From: Siphonodentalium dalli
Lineage: Eukaryota > Mollusca > Scaphopoda > Gadilida > Siphonodentaliidae
Length of the DNA: 64,000 bases
Direction of reading: 5' to 3'
Assembly: GCA_032622095.1 (NCBI GenBank)
Contig: CP136063.1
Location: 33,854,987-33,918,986, forward strand
The notes under the pieces were generated by a model. The model saw only the letters and a program-made list of their open reading frames with translations, was not told the DNA's origin and did not search any database. Position numbers and translations under genes: made by a program. Below, in pieces: positions 36,201-51,800 of the stretch (the stretch's first letter is position 1; the number at the start of each line of letters is the position of its first letter).

Positions 36201-39200
36201 TATATAAAACAACACCGATTGTAATCATTGTACATATCGATCAAATCAGGTTCATCAGATCAAAATCATGTACAAACTATATAAAATAACACCGATTGTA
36301 ATCATTGTACATATCGATCAAATCAGGTTCATCAGATCAAAATCATGTACAAACTATATAAAATAACACCGATTGTAATCATTGTACATATCGGTCAAAT
36401 CAGGTTCATAAGATCAAAATCATGTACAAACTGTTATAAAATAACACCGATTGTAATCATTGTACATATCGGTCAAATCAGGTTCATCAGATCAAAATCA
36501 TATACAAACTATATAAAATAACACCGATTGTAATCATTGTACATATCGATCAAATCAGGTGCATCATATCAAAATCATGTGAAAACTATATAAAATAACA
36601 CCGATTGTAATCATTGTACATATCGGTCAAATCAGGTTCATCAGATCAAAATCATATACAAACTATATAAAACAACACCGATTGTAATCATTGTACATAT
36701 CGATCAAATCAGGTTCATTAGATCAAAATCATATACAAACTATTATAAAATAACACCGATTGTAATCATTGTACATATCGGTCAAATCAGGTTCATCAGA
36801 TCAAAATCATGTACAAACTATATAAAACAACACTGATTGTAATCATTGTACATATCGGTCAAATCAGGTTCATCAGATCAAAATCATATACAAACTATAT
36901 AAAACAACACCGATTGTAATCATTGTACATATCGATCAAATCAGGTTCATCAGATCAAAATCATGTACAAACTATATAAAACAACACCGATTGTAATCAT
37001 TGTACATATCGGTCAAATCAGGTTCATTAGATCAAAATCATGTACAAACTATTATAAAATAACACCGATTGTAATCATTGTACATATCGGTCAAATCAGG
37101 TTCATCAGATCAAAATCATGTACAAACTGTTATAAAACAACACCGATTGTAATCATTGTACATATCGATCAAATCAGGTTCATCAGATCAAAATCATGTA
37201 CAAACTATATAAAACAACACCGATTGTAATCATTGTACATATCGGTAAAATCAGGTTCATCATATCAAAATCATGTACAAACTATATAAAATAACACCGA
37301 TTGTAATCATTGTACATATCGGTCAAATCAGGTTCATCAGATCAAAATCATGTACAAACTGTTATAAAACAACACCGATTGTAATCATTGTACATATCGA
37401 TCAAATCAGGTTCATCAGATCAAAATCATGTACAAACTATATAAAATAACACCGATTGTAATCATTGTACCTATCGGTCAAATCAGGTGCATCAGATCAA
37501 CATTATGTGAAAACTGTTATAAAATAACACCGATTGTAATCATTGTACATATCGATCAAATCAAGTTCATCAGATCAAAATCATGTGAAAACTGTTATAA
37601 AACAACACCGATTGTAATCATTGTACATATCGATCAAATCAGGTGCATCATATCAAAATCATGTACAAACTATATAAAATAACACCGATTGTAATCATTG
37701 TACATATCGATCAAATCAGGTTCATCAGATCAAAATCATATACAAACTATATAAAACAACACTGATTGTAATCATTGTACATATCGATCAAATCAGGTTC
37801 ATCAGATCAAAATCATATACAAACTATATAAAATAACACCGATTGTAATCATTGTACATATCGGTCAAATCAGGTTCATCAGATCAAAATCATGTACAAA
37901 CTATATAAAACAACACCGATTGTAATCATTGTACATATCGGTCAAATCAGGTTCATTAGATCAAAATCATGTACAAACTATTATAAAATAACACCGATTG
38001 TAATCATTGTACATATCGGTCAAATCAGGTTCATCATATCAAAATCATGTACAAACTATTATAAAATAACACCGATTGTAATCATTGTACATATCGATCA
38101 AATCAGGTTCATCAGATCAAAATCATGTACAAACTATTATAAAATAACACCGATTGTAATCATTGTACATAATCGGTCAAATCAGGTTCATCAGATCAAA
38201 ATCATGTACAAACTATATAAAATAACACCGATTATAATCATTGTACATATCGGTCAAATCAGGTTCATCAGATCAAAATCATGTACAAACTATATAAAAC
38301 AACACCGATTGTAATCATTGTACATATCGATCAAATCAGGTTCATCAGATCAAAATCATGTACAAACTATTATAAAATAACACCGATTGTAATCATTGTA
38401 CATATCGATCAAATCAGGTTCATCAGATCAAAATCATGTACAAACTATTATAAAATAACACCGATTGTAATCATTGTACATATCGGTCAAATCAGGTTCA
38501 TCAGATCAAAATCATGCACAAACTATATAAAATAACACCGATTGTAATCATTGTACATATCGGTCAAATCAGGTTCATCAGATCAAAATCATGTACAAAC
38601 TATATAAAATAACACCGATTATAATCATTGTACATATCGGTCAAATCAGGTTCATCAGATCAAAATCATGTACAAACTATATAAAACAACACCGATTGTA
38701 ATCATTGTACATATCGATCAAATCAGGTTCATCATATCAAAATCATGTACAAACTATTATAAAATAACACCGATTGTAATCATTGTACATATCGATCAAA
38801 TCAGGTTCATCAGATCAAAATCATGTACAAACTATTATAAAATAACACCGATTGTAATCATTGTACATATCGGTCAAATCAGGTTCATCAGATCAAAATC
38901 ATGCACAAACTATATAAAACAACACCGATTGTAATCATTGTACATATCGGTCAAATCAGGTTCATCAGATCAAAATCATGTACAAACTATATAAAACAAC
39001 ACTGATTGTAATCATTGTACATATCGGTCAAATCAGGTTCATCAGATCAAAATCATGTACAAACTATATAAAATAACACCGATTATAATCATTGTACATA
39101 TCGGTCAAATCAGGTTCATCAGATCAAAATCATATACAAACTATATAAAACAACACCGATTGTAATCATTGTACATATCGGTCAAATCAGGTTCATCAGA

Positions 39201-42200
39201 TCAAAATCATGTACAAACTATATAAAATAACACCGATTGTAATCATTGTACATATCGGTCAAATCAGGTGCATCAGATCAAAATCATGTACAAACTATAT
39301 AAAACAACACCGATTGTAATCATTGTACATATCGGTCAAATCAGGTTCATCAGATCAAAATCATGTACAAACTATATAAAATAACACCGATTGTAATCAT
39401 TGTACATATCGGTCAAATCAGGTTCATCAGATCAAAATCATGTACAAACTATATAAAATAACACCGATTGTAATCATTGTACATATCGGTCAAATCAGGT
39501 GCATCAGATCAAAATCATATACAAACTATATAAAATAACATCGATTGTAATCATTGTACATATCGGTCAAATCAGGTGCATCAGATCAAAATCATATACA
39601 AACTATATAAAATAACACCGATTGTAATCATTGTACATATCGGTCAAATCAGGTGCATCAGATCAAAATCATGTACAAACTATATAAAACAACACTGATT
39701 GTAATCATTGTACATATCGGTCAAATCAGGTTCATCAGATCAAAATCATGTACAAACTGTTATAAAATAACACCGATTGTAATCATTGTACATATCGATC
39801 AAATCAGGTTCATCAGATCAAAATCATATACAAACTATATAAAACAACACCGATTGTAATCATTGTACATATCGGTCAAATCAGGTTCATCAGATCAACA
39901 TCATGTGAAAACTATATAAAATAACACCGATTGTAATCATTGTACATATCGATCAAATCAGGTTCATCAGATCAAAATCATGTACAAATTATATAAAACA
40001 ACACCGATTGTAATCATTGTACATATCGATCAAATCAGGTTCATCAGATCAAAATCATATACAAACTATATAAAATAACACTGATTGTAATCATTGTACA
40101 TATCGATCAAATCAGGTTCATCAGATCAAAATCATGTACAAACTATTATAAAACAACACCGATTGTAATCATTGTACATATCGGTCAAATCAGGTTCATC
40201 AGATCAAAACCATGTGAAAACTGTATAAAATAACACCGATTGTAATCATTGTACATATCGATCAAATCAGGTTCATCAGATCAAAATCATGTACAAACTA
40301 TATAAAACAACACCGATTGTAATCATTGTACATATCGGTCAAATCAGGTTCATCAGATCAAAATCATGTACAAACTATATAAAACAACACCGATTGTAAT
40401 CATTGTACATATCGGTCAAATCAGGTTCATCAGATCAAAATCATGTACAAACTATATAAAACAACACCGATTGTAATCATTGTACATATCGATCAAATCA
40501 GGTTCATCAAATCAAAATCATGTACAAACTATATAAAATAACACCGATTGTAATCATTGTACATATCGGTCAAATCAGGTGCATCAGATCAAAATCATAT
40601 ACAAACTATTATAAAACAACACCGATTGTAATCATTGTACATATCGATCAAATCAGGTTCATCAGATCAAAATCATGTACAAACTATTATAAAATAACAC
40701 CGATTGTAATCATTGTACATATCGATCAAATCAGGTTCATCAGATCAAAATCATGTACAAACTATATAAAATAACACCGATTGTAATCATTGTACATATC
40801 GGTCAAATCAGGTGCATCAGATCAAAATCATGTACAAACTGCTATAAAATAACATCGATTGTAATCATTGTACATATCGATCAAATCAGGTTCATCAGAT
40901 CAAAATCATGTACAAACTATATAAAACAACACCGATTGTAATCATTGTACATATCGGTCAAATCAGGTTCATCAGATCAAGATCATGTGAAAACTATATA
41001 AAATAACACCGATTGTAATTATTGTACATATCGGTCAAATCAGGTTCATTAGATCAAATCATATACAAACTATATAAAATAACACCGATTGTAATCATTG
41101 TACATATCGATCAAATCAGGTTCATCAGATCAAAATCATGTACAAACTATATAAAATAACACCGATTGTAATCATTGTACATATCGGTCAAATCAGGTGC
41201 ATCATATCAAAATCATGTGAAAACTATATAAAATAACACCGATTGTAATCATTGTACATATCGGTCAAATCAGGTGCATCATATCAAAATCATGTGAAAA
41301 CTATTATAAAACAACACCGATTGTAATCATTGTACATATCGGTCAAATCAGGTTCATCAGATCAAAATCATGTACAAACTATATAAAATAAACACCGATT
41401 GTAATCATTGTACATATCGGTCAAATCAGGTGCATCAGATCAAAATCACGTACAAACTATTATAAAACAACATCGATTGTAATCATTGTACATATCGATC
41501 AAATCAGGTTCATCATATCAAAATCATGTGAAAACTATTATAAAATAACACCGATTGTAATCATTGTACATATCGGTCAAATCAGGTGCATCAGATCAAA
41601 ATCATGTACAAACTAGTATAAAACAACATCGATTGTAATCATTGTACATATCGATCAAATCAGGTTCATCAGATCAAAATCATGTGAAAACTATTATAAA
41701 ATAACACCGATTGTAATCATTGTACATATCGGTCAAATCAGGTTCATCAGATCAAAATCATGTACAAACTATATAAAACAACACCGATTGTAATCATTGT
41801 ACATATCGGTCAAATCAGGTGCATCATATCAAAATCATGTACAAACTATATAAAACAACACCGATTGTAATCATTGTACATATCGGTCAAATCAGGTTCA
41901 TCAGATCAAAATCATGTACAAACTATATAAAACAACACCGATTGTAATCATTGTACATATCGGTAAAATCAGGTGCATCAGATCAAAATCATGTGAAAAC
42001 TGTTATAAAATGACATCGATTGTAATCATTGTACATATCGATCAAATCAGGTGCATCATATCAAAATCATGTACAAACTATATAAAACAACACCGATTGT
42101 AATCATTGTACATATCGGTCAAATCAGGTTCATCAGATCAAAATCATGTACAAACTATATAAAACAACACCGATTGTAATCATTGTACATATCGGTCAAA

Positions 42201-45200
42201 TCAGGTGCATCAGATCAAAATCATGTACAAACTATTATAAAACAACACCGATTGTAATCATTGTACATATCGGTCAAATCAGGTTCATCAGATCAAAATC
42301 ATGTACAAACTATATAAAATAACACCGATTGTAATCATTGTACATATCGGTCAAATCAGGTGCATCAGATCAAAATCATGTACAAACTATTATAAAACAA
42401 CACCGATTGTAATCATTGTACATATCGGTCAAATCAGGTTCATCAGATCAAAATCATGTACAAACTATATAAAATAACACCGATTGTAATCATTGTACAT
42501 ATCGGTCAAATCAGGTGCATCAGATCAAAATCATGTACAAACTATTATAAAACAACACCGATTGTAATCATTGTACATATCGGTCAAATCAGGTTCATCA
42601 GATCAACATCATGTACAAACTATATAAAACAACACCGATTGTAATCATTGTACATATCGATCAAATCAGGTTCATCAGATCAAAATCATGTACAAACTAT
42701 ATAAAACAACACCGATTGTAATCATTGTACATATCGGTCAAATCAGGTTCATCATATCAAAATCATATACAAACTATATAAAACAACACCGATTGTAATC
42801 ATTGTACATATCGGTCAAATCAGGTTCATCATATCAAAATCATGTACAAACTATATAAAACAACACTGATTGTAATCATTGTACATATCGGTCAAATCAG
42901 GTTCATCATATCAAAATCATGTGAAAACTATATAAAACAACACCGATTGTAATCATTGTACATATCGGTCAAATCAGGTGCATCAGATCAAAATCATGTA
43001 CAAACTATATAAAATAACATCGATTGTAATCATTGTACATATCGATCAAATCAGGTTCATCAGATCAAAATCATGTGAAAACTATATAAAACAACACCGA
43101 TTGTAATCATTGTACATATCGGTCAAATCAGGTGCATCATATCAAAATCATGTACAAACTATATAAAATAACACCGATTGTAATCATTGTACATATCGGT
43201 CAAATCAGGTTCATCAGATCAAAATCATGTACAAACTATATAAAACAACACCGATTGTAATCATTGTACATATCGATCAAATCAGGTTCATCAGATCAAA
43301 ATCATGTACAAACTATATAAAACAACACCGATTGTAATCATTGTACATATCGATCAAATCAGGTTCATCAGATCAAAATCATATACAAACTATATAAAAT
43401 AACACTGATTGTAATCATTGTACATATCGATCAAATCAGGTTCATCAGATCAAAATCATATACAAACTATATAAAACAACATCGATTGTAATCATTGTAC
43501 ATATCGGTCAAATCAGGTTCATCAGATCAAAATCATGTACAAACTATATAAAACAACACCGATTGTAATCATTGTACATATCGTTCAAATCAGGTTCATC
43601 AGATCAAAATCATGTACAAACTATATAAAACAACACCGATTGTAATCATTGTACATATCGGTCAAATCAGGTTCATCAGATCAAAATCATATACAAACTA
43701 TATAAAATAACACTGATTGTAATCATTGTACATATCGGTAAAATCAGGTTCATCAGATCAAAATCATGTACAAACTATATAAAACAACACCGATTGTAAT
43801 CATTGTACATATCGATCAAATCAGGTTCATCAGATCAAAATCATGTACAAACTATATAAAACAACACCGATTGTAATCATTGTACATATCGATCAAATCA
43901 GGTTCATTAGATCAAAATCATCTACAAACTATTATAAAATAACACCGATTGTAATCATTGTACATATCGATCAAATCAGGTTCATCAGATCAAAATCATG
44001 TACAAACTATATAAAATAACACCGATTATAATCATTGTACATATCGGTCAAATCAGGTGCATCAGATCAAAATCATGTACAAACAATATAAAATAACACC
44101 GATTGTAATCATTGTACATATCGGTCAAATCAGGTTCATCAGATCAAAATCATGTGAAAACTATATAAAATAACACCGATTGTAATCATTGTACATATCG
44201 GTCAAATCAGGTTCATCAGATCAAAATCATGTGAAAACTATATAAAATAACACCGATTGTAATCATTGTACATATCGGTCAAATCAGGTTCATCAGATCA
44301 AAATCATGTGAAAACTGTTATAAAATAACACTGATTGTAATCATTGTACATATCGGTAAAATCAGGTTCATCAGATCAAAATCATGTACAAACTATATAA
44401 AACAACACCGATTGTAATCATTGTACATATCGATCAAATCAGGTGCATCAGATCAAAATCATGTACAAACTATATAAAACAACACCGATTGTAATCATTG
44501 TACATATCGATCAAATCAGGTTCATTAGATCAAAATCATCTACAAACTATTATAAAATAACACCGATTGTAATCATTGTACATATCGATCAAATCAGGTT
44601 CATCAGATCAAAATCATATACAAACTATATAAAATAACACCGATTGTAATCATTGAACATATCGATCAAATCAGGTTCATCAGATCGAAATCATGTACAA
44701 ACTATTATAAAATAACACCGATTGTAATCATTGTACATATCGGTCAAATCAGGTTCATCAGATCAAAATCATGTACAAACTATATAAAATAACACCGATT
44801 GTAATCATTGTACATATCGATCAAATCAGGTGCATCAGATCAAAATCATATACAAACTATATAAAATAACACTGATTGTAATCATTGTACATATCGATCA
44901 AATCAGGTGCATCAGATCAAAATCATATACAAACTATATAAAACAACACCGATTGTAATCATTGTACATATCGATCAAATCAGGTGCATCAGATCAAAAT
45001 CATATACAAACTATATAAACTAACACTGATTGTAATCATTGTACATATCGATCAAATCAGGTGCATCAGATCAAAATCATGTACAAACTATATAAAATAA
45101 CACCGATTGTAATCATTGTACATATCGGTCAAATCAGGTGCATCAGATCAAAATCATATACAAACTATATAAAACAACACCGATTGTAATCATTGTACAT

Positions 45201-46221
45201 ATCGATCAAATCAGGTGCATCATATCAAAATCATGTACAAACTATTATAAAATAACACCGATTGTAATCATTGTACATATCGGTCAAATCAGTTTCATCA
45301 GATCAAAATCATGTACAAACTATATAAAATAACACCGATTGTAATCATTGTACATATCGGTCAAATCAGGTTCATCAGATCAAAATCATATACAAACTAT
45401 ATAAAATAACACCGATTGTAATCATTGTACATATCGATCAAATCAGGTTCATCAGATCAAAATCATATACAAACTATATAAAATAACACCGATTGTAATC
45501 ATTGTACATATCGGTCAAATCAGGTTCATCAGATCAAAATCATGTGAAAACTATATAAAATAACACCGATTGTAATCATTGTACATATCGGTCAAATCAG
45601 GTGCATTTGATCAAAATCATGTACAAACTATATAAAACAACACCGATTGTAATCATTGTACATATCGATCAAATCAGGTTCATCAGATCAAAATCATATA
45701 CAAACTAGTATAAAACAACACCGATTGTAATCATTGTACATATCGGTCAAATCAGGTTCATCAGATCAAAATCATGTACAAACTATTATAAAACAACATC
45801 GATTGTAATCATTGTACATATCGATCAAATCAGGTGCATCAGATCAAAATCATGTGAAAACTATATAAAACAACACCGATTGTAATCATTGTACATATCG
45901 ATCAAATCAGGTGCATCATATCAAAATCATGTACAAACTAATATAAAACAACACCGATTGTAATCATTGTACATATCGGTCAAATCAGGTGCATTAGATC
46001 AAAATCATATACAAACTATATAAAATAACACTGATTGTAATCATTGTACATATCGGTCAAATCAGGTTCATCAGATCAAAATCATGTACAAACTATATAA
46101 AATAACACCGATTGTAATCATTGTACATATCGATCAAATCAGGTTCATCAGATCAAAATCATGTACAAACTATATAAAATAACACCGATTGTAATCATTG
46201 TACATATCGGTCAAATCAGGT

Positions 46222-48860
46222 GCATTAGATCAAAATCATATACAAACTATATAAAATAACACCGATTATAATCATTGTACATATCGATCAAATCAGGTTC
46301 ATCAGATCAAAATCATGTACAAACTGTTATAAAACAACACCGATTGTAATCATTGTACATATCGATCAAATCAGGTTCATCAGATCAAAATCATGTACAA
46401 ACTATATAAAATAACACCGATTGTAATCATTGTACATATCGATCAAATCAGGTTCATCAGATCAAAATCATGTACAAACTATATAAAATAACACCGATTG
46501 TAATCATTGTACATATCGATCAAATCAGGTTCATCAGATCAAAATCATGTACAAACTATATAAAACAACACCGATTGTAATCATTGTACATATCGGTCAA
46601 ATCAGGTGCATTAGATCAAAATCATATACAAACTATATAAAATAACACCGATTATAATCATTGTACATATCGATAAAATCAGGTTCATCAGATCAAAATC
46701 ATGTACAAACTGTTATAAAACAACACCGATTGTAATCATTGTACATATCGATCAAATCAGGTTCATCAGATCAAAATCATGTACAAACTATATAAAATAA
46801 CACCGATTGTAATCATTGTACATATCGATCAAATCAGGTTCATCAGATCAAAATCATGTACAAACTATATAAAATAACACCGATTGTAATCATTGTACAT
46901 ATCGATCAAATCAGGTTCATCAGATCAAAATCATGTACAAACTATATAAAACAACACCGATTGTAATCATTGTACATATCGGTCAAATCAGGTGCATTAG
47001 ATCAAAATCATATACAAACTATATAAAATAACACCGATTATAATCATTGTACATATCGATCAAATCAGGTTCATCAGATCAAAATCATGTACAAACTGTT
47101 ATAAAACAACACCGATTGTAATCATTGTACATATCGATCAAATCAGGTTCATCAGATCAAAATCATGTACAAACTATATAAAATAACACCGATTGTAATC
47201 ATTGTACATATCGATCAAATCAGGTTCATCAGATCAAAATCATGTACAAACTATATAAAACAACACCGATTGTAATCATTGTACATATCGGTCAAATCAG
47301 GTGCATTAGATCAAAATCATATACAAACTATATAAAATAACACCGATTGTAATCATTGTACATATCGATCAAATCAGGTTCATCAGATCAAAATCATGTA
47401 CAAACTATATAAAATAACACCGATTGTAATCATTGTACATATCGATCAAATCAGGTTCATCAGATCAAAATCATGTACAAACTATATAAAACAACACCGA
47501 TTGTAATCATTGTACATATCGGTCAAATCAGGTGCATTAGATCAAAATCATATACAAACTATATAAAATAACACCGATTGTAATCATTGTACATATCGAT
47601 CAAATCAGGTTCATCAGATCAAAATCATGTACAAACTATATAAAATAACACCGATTGTAATCATTGTACATATCGATCAAATCAGGTTCATCAGATCAAA
47701 ATCATGTACAAACTATATAAAACAACACCGATTGTAATCATTGTACATATCGGTCAAATCAGGTGCATTAGATCAAAATCATATACAAACTATATAAAAT
47801 AACACCGATTGTAATCATTGTACATATCGATCAAATCAGGTTCATCAGATCAAAATCATGTGAAAACTATATAAAACAACACCGATTGTAATCATTGTAC
47901 ATATCGATCAAATCAGGTTCATCAGATCAAAATCATGTGAAAACTATATAAAACAACACTGATTGTAATCATTGTACATATCGGTCAAATCAGGTGCATT
48001 AGATCAAAATCATATACAAACTATATAAAATAACACCGATTGTAATCATTGTACATATCGATCAAATCAGGTTCATCAGATCAAAATCATGTACAAACTA
48101 TATAAAACAACACCGATTGTAATCATTGTACATATCGGTCAAATCAGGTGCATTAGATCAAAATCATATACAAACTATATAAAATAACACCGATTATAAT
48201 CATTGTACATATCGATCAAATCAGGTTCATCAGATCAAAATCATGTACAAACTGTTATAAAACAACACCGATTGTAATCATTGTACATATCGATCAAATC
48301 AGGTTCATCAGATCAAAATCATGTACAAACTATATAAAATAACACCGATTGTAATCATTGTACATATCGATCAAATCAGGTTCATCAGATCAAAATCATG
48401 TACAAACTATATAAAACAACACCGATTGTAATCATTGTACATATCGGTCAAATCAGGTGCATTAGATCAAAATCATATACAAACTATATAAAATAACACC
48501 GATTATAATCATTGAACATATCGATCAAATCAGGTGCATCATATCAAAATCATGTACAAACTATATAAAACAACACCGATTGTAATCATTGTACATATCG
48601 ATCAAATCAGGTTCATCAGATCAAAATCATGTACAAACTATATAAAACAACACCGATTGTAATCATTGTACATATCGATCAAATCAGGTTCATCAGATCA
48701 AAATCATGTACAAACTATATAAAATAACACCGATTGTAATCATTGTACATATCGATCAAATCAGGTTCATCAGATCAAAATCATGTACAAACTATATAAA
48801 ACAACACCGATTGTAATCATTGTACATATCGGTCAAATCAGGTGCATTAGATCAAAATCA
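46222..48860 (+). repeat. higher-order repeats of 2-5 monomers marked by a GGTGCATTAG type
   Basis: The GCATTAG monomer type recurs at 46222, 46608, 46994, 47303, 47534, 47765, 47996, 48150, 48459 and 48844. The gaps are 386, 386, 309, 231, 231, 231, 154, 309 and 385 bp, that is 5, 5, 4, 3, 3, 3, 2, 4 and 5 monomers. The same block with changing unit number fits repeated unequal exchange. The pattern is repeated 8,785 bp further on. Confidence 0.85.
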
Positions 48861-51800
48861 TATACAAACTATATAAAATAACACCGATTATAATCATTGT
48901 ACATATCGATCAAATCAGGTTCATCAGATCAAAATCATGTACAAACTGTTATAAAACAACACCGATTGTAATCATTGTACATATCGATCAAATCAGGTTC
49001 ATCAGATCAAAATCATGTACAAACTATATAAAATAACACCGATTGTAATCATTGTACATATCGATCAAATCAGGTTCATCAGATCAAAATCATGTACAAA
49101 CTATATAAAATAACACCGATTGTAATCATTGTACATATCGATCAAATCAGGTTCATCAGATCAAAATCATGTACAAACTATATAAAATAACACCGATTGT
49201 AATCATTGTACATATCGATCAAATCAGGTTCATCAGATCAAATCATATACAAACTATATAAAATAACACCGATTGTAATCATTGTACATATCGATCAAAT
49301 CAGGTTCATTAGATCAAATCATATACAAACTATATAAAATAACACCGATTGTAATCATTGTACATATCGGTCAAATCAGGTGCATCAGATCAAAATCATG
49401 TACAAACTATATAAAATAACACCGATTGTAATCATTGTACATATCGGTCAAATCAGGTTCATCAGATCAAATCATATACAAACTATATAAAATAACACCG
49501 ATTGTAATCATTGTACATATCGATCAAATCAGGTTCATTAGATCAAAATCATGTACAAACTATATAAAATAACACTGATTGTAATCATTGTACATATCGA
49601 TCAAATCAGGTTCATCAGATCAAATCGTATACAAACTATATAAAATAACACTGATTGTAATCATTGTACATATCGATCAAATCAGGTTCATCAGATCAAA
49701 TCGTATACAAACTATATAAAACAACACCGATTATAATCATTGTACATATCGATCAAATCAGGTGCATCAGATCAAAATCATATACAAACTATATAAAATA
49801 ACACCGATTGTAATCATTGTACATATCGGTCAAATCAGGTTCATCAGATCAAAATCATGTACAAACTATATAAAATAACACCGATTGTAATCATTGTACA
49901 TATCGGTCAAATCAGGTTCATTAGATCAAAATCATGTACAAACTATATAAAATAACACCGATTGTAATCATTGTACATATCGGTCAAATCAGGTTCATCA
50001 GATCAAAATCATATACAAACTATATAAATCAACACCGATTGTAATCATTGTACATATCGATCAAATCAGGTTCATCAGATCAAAATCATGTACAAACTAT
50101 TATAAAATAACACCGATTGTAATCATTGTACATATCGGTCAAATCAGGTGCATTAGATCAAAATCATATACAAACTATATAAAATAACACCGATTGTAAT
50201 CATTGTACATATCGATCAAATCAGGTGCATTAGATCAAAATCATATACAAACTATATAAAATAACACCGATTGTATTCATTGTACATATCGATCAAATCA
50301 GGTTCATCAGATCAAAATCATGTACAAACTATATAAAATAACACTGATTGTAATCATTGTACATATCGATCAAATCAGGTGCATCAGATCAAAATCATGT
50401 GAAAACTATATAAAATAACACTGATTGTAATCATTGTACATATCGATCAAATCAGGTTCATCAGATCAAATCGTATACAAACTATATAAAATAACACCGA
50501 TTGTAATCATTGTACATATCGGTCAAATCAGGTTCATCAGATCAAATCATATACAAACTATATAAAACAACACCGATTATAATCATTGTACATATCGATC
50601 AAATCAGGTTCATCAGATCAAAATCATGTGAAAACTATATAAAACAACACCGATTGTAATCATTGTACATATCGGTCAAATCAGGTTCATCAGATCAAAA
50701 TCATATACAAACTATATAAAATAACACCGATTGTAATCATTGTACATATCGGTCAAATCAGGTTCATCAGATCAAAATCATATACAAACTATATAAAATA
50801 ACACTGATTGTAATCATTGTACATATCGGTCAAATCAGGTTCATCAGATCAAAATCATATACAAACTATATAAAATAACACCGATTGTAATCATTGTACA
50901 TATCGGTCAAATCAGGTTCATCAGATCAAAATAATATACAAACTATATAAAATAACACCGATTGTAATCATTGTACATATCGATCAAATCAGGTTCATTA
51001 GATCAAAATCATGTACAAACTATATAAAATAACACCGATTGTAATCATTGTACATATCGATCAAATCAGGTGCATCAGATCAAAATCATGTACAAACTAT
51101 ATAAAATAACACCGATTGTAATCATTGTACATATCGGTCAAATCAGGTTCATCAGATCAAAATCATGTACAAACTATATAAAACAACACCGATTGTAATC
51201 ATTGTACATATCGGTCAAATCAGGTTCATTAGATCAAAATCATGTGAAAACTGTTATAAAACAACACCGATTGTAATCATTGTACATATCGATCAAATCA
51301 GGTTCATCAGATCAAAATCATGTACAAACTAGTATAAAACAACACCGATTGTAATCATTGTACATATCGGTCAAATCAGGTTCATTAGATCAAAATCATG
51401 TGAAAACTATATAAAACAACACCGATTGTAATCATTGTACATATCGATCAAATCAGGTTCATTAGATCAAAATCATGTACAAACTATATAAAACAACACC
51501 GATTGTAATCATTGTACATATCGGTCAAATCAGGTTCATTAGATCAAAATCATGTACAAACTATATAAAACAACACCGATTGTAATCATTGTACATATCG
51601 GTCAAATCAGGTTCATCAGATCAAAATCATGTACAAACTATATAAAACAACACCGATTGTAATCATTGTACATATCGGTCAAATCAGGTTCATTAGATCA
51701 AAATCATGTACAAACTATATAAAACAACACCGATTGTAATCATTGTACATATCGGTCAAATCAGGTTCATTAGATCAAAATCATGTACAAACTATATAAA

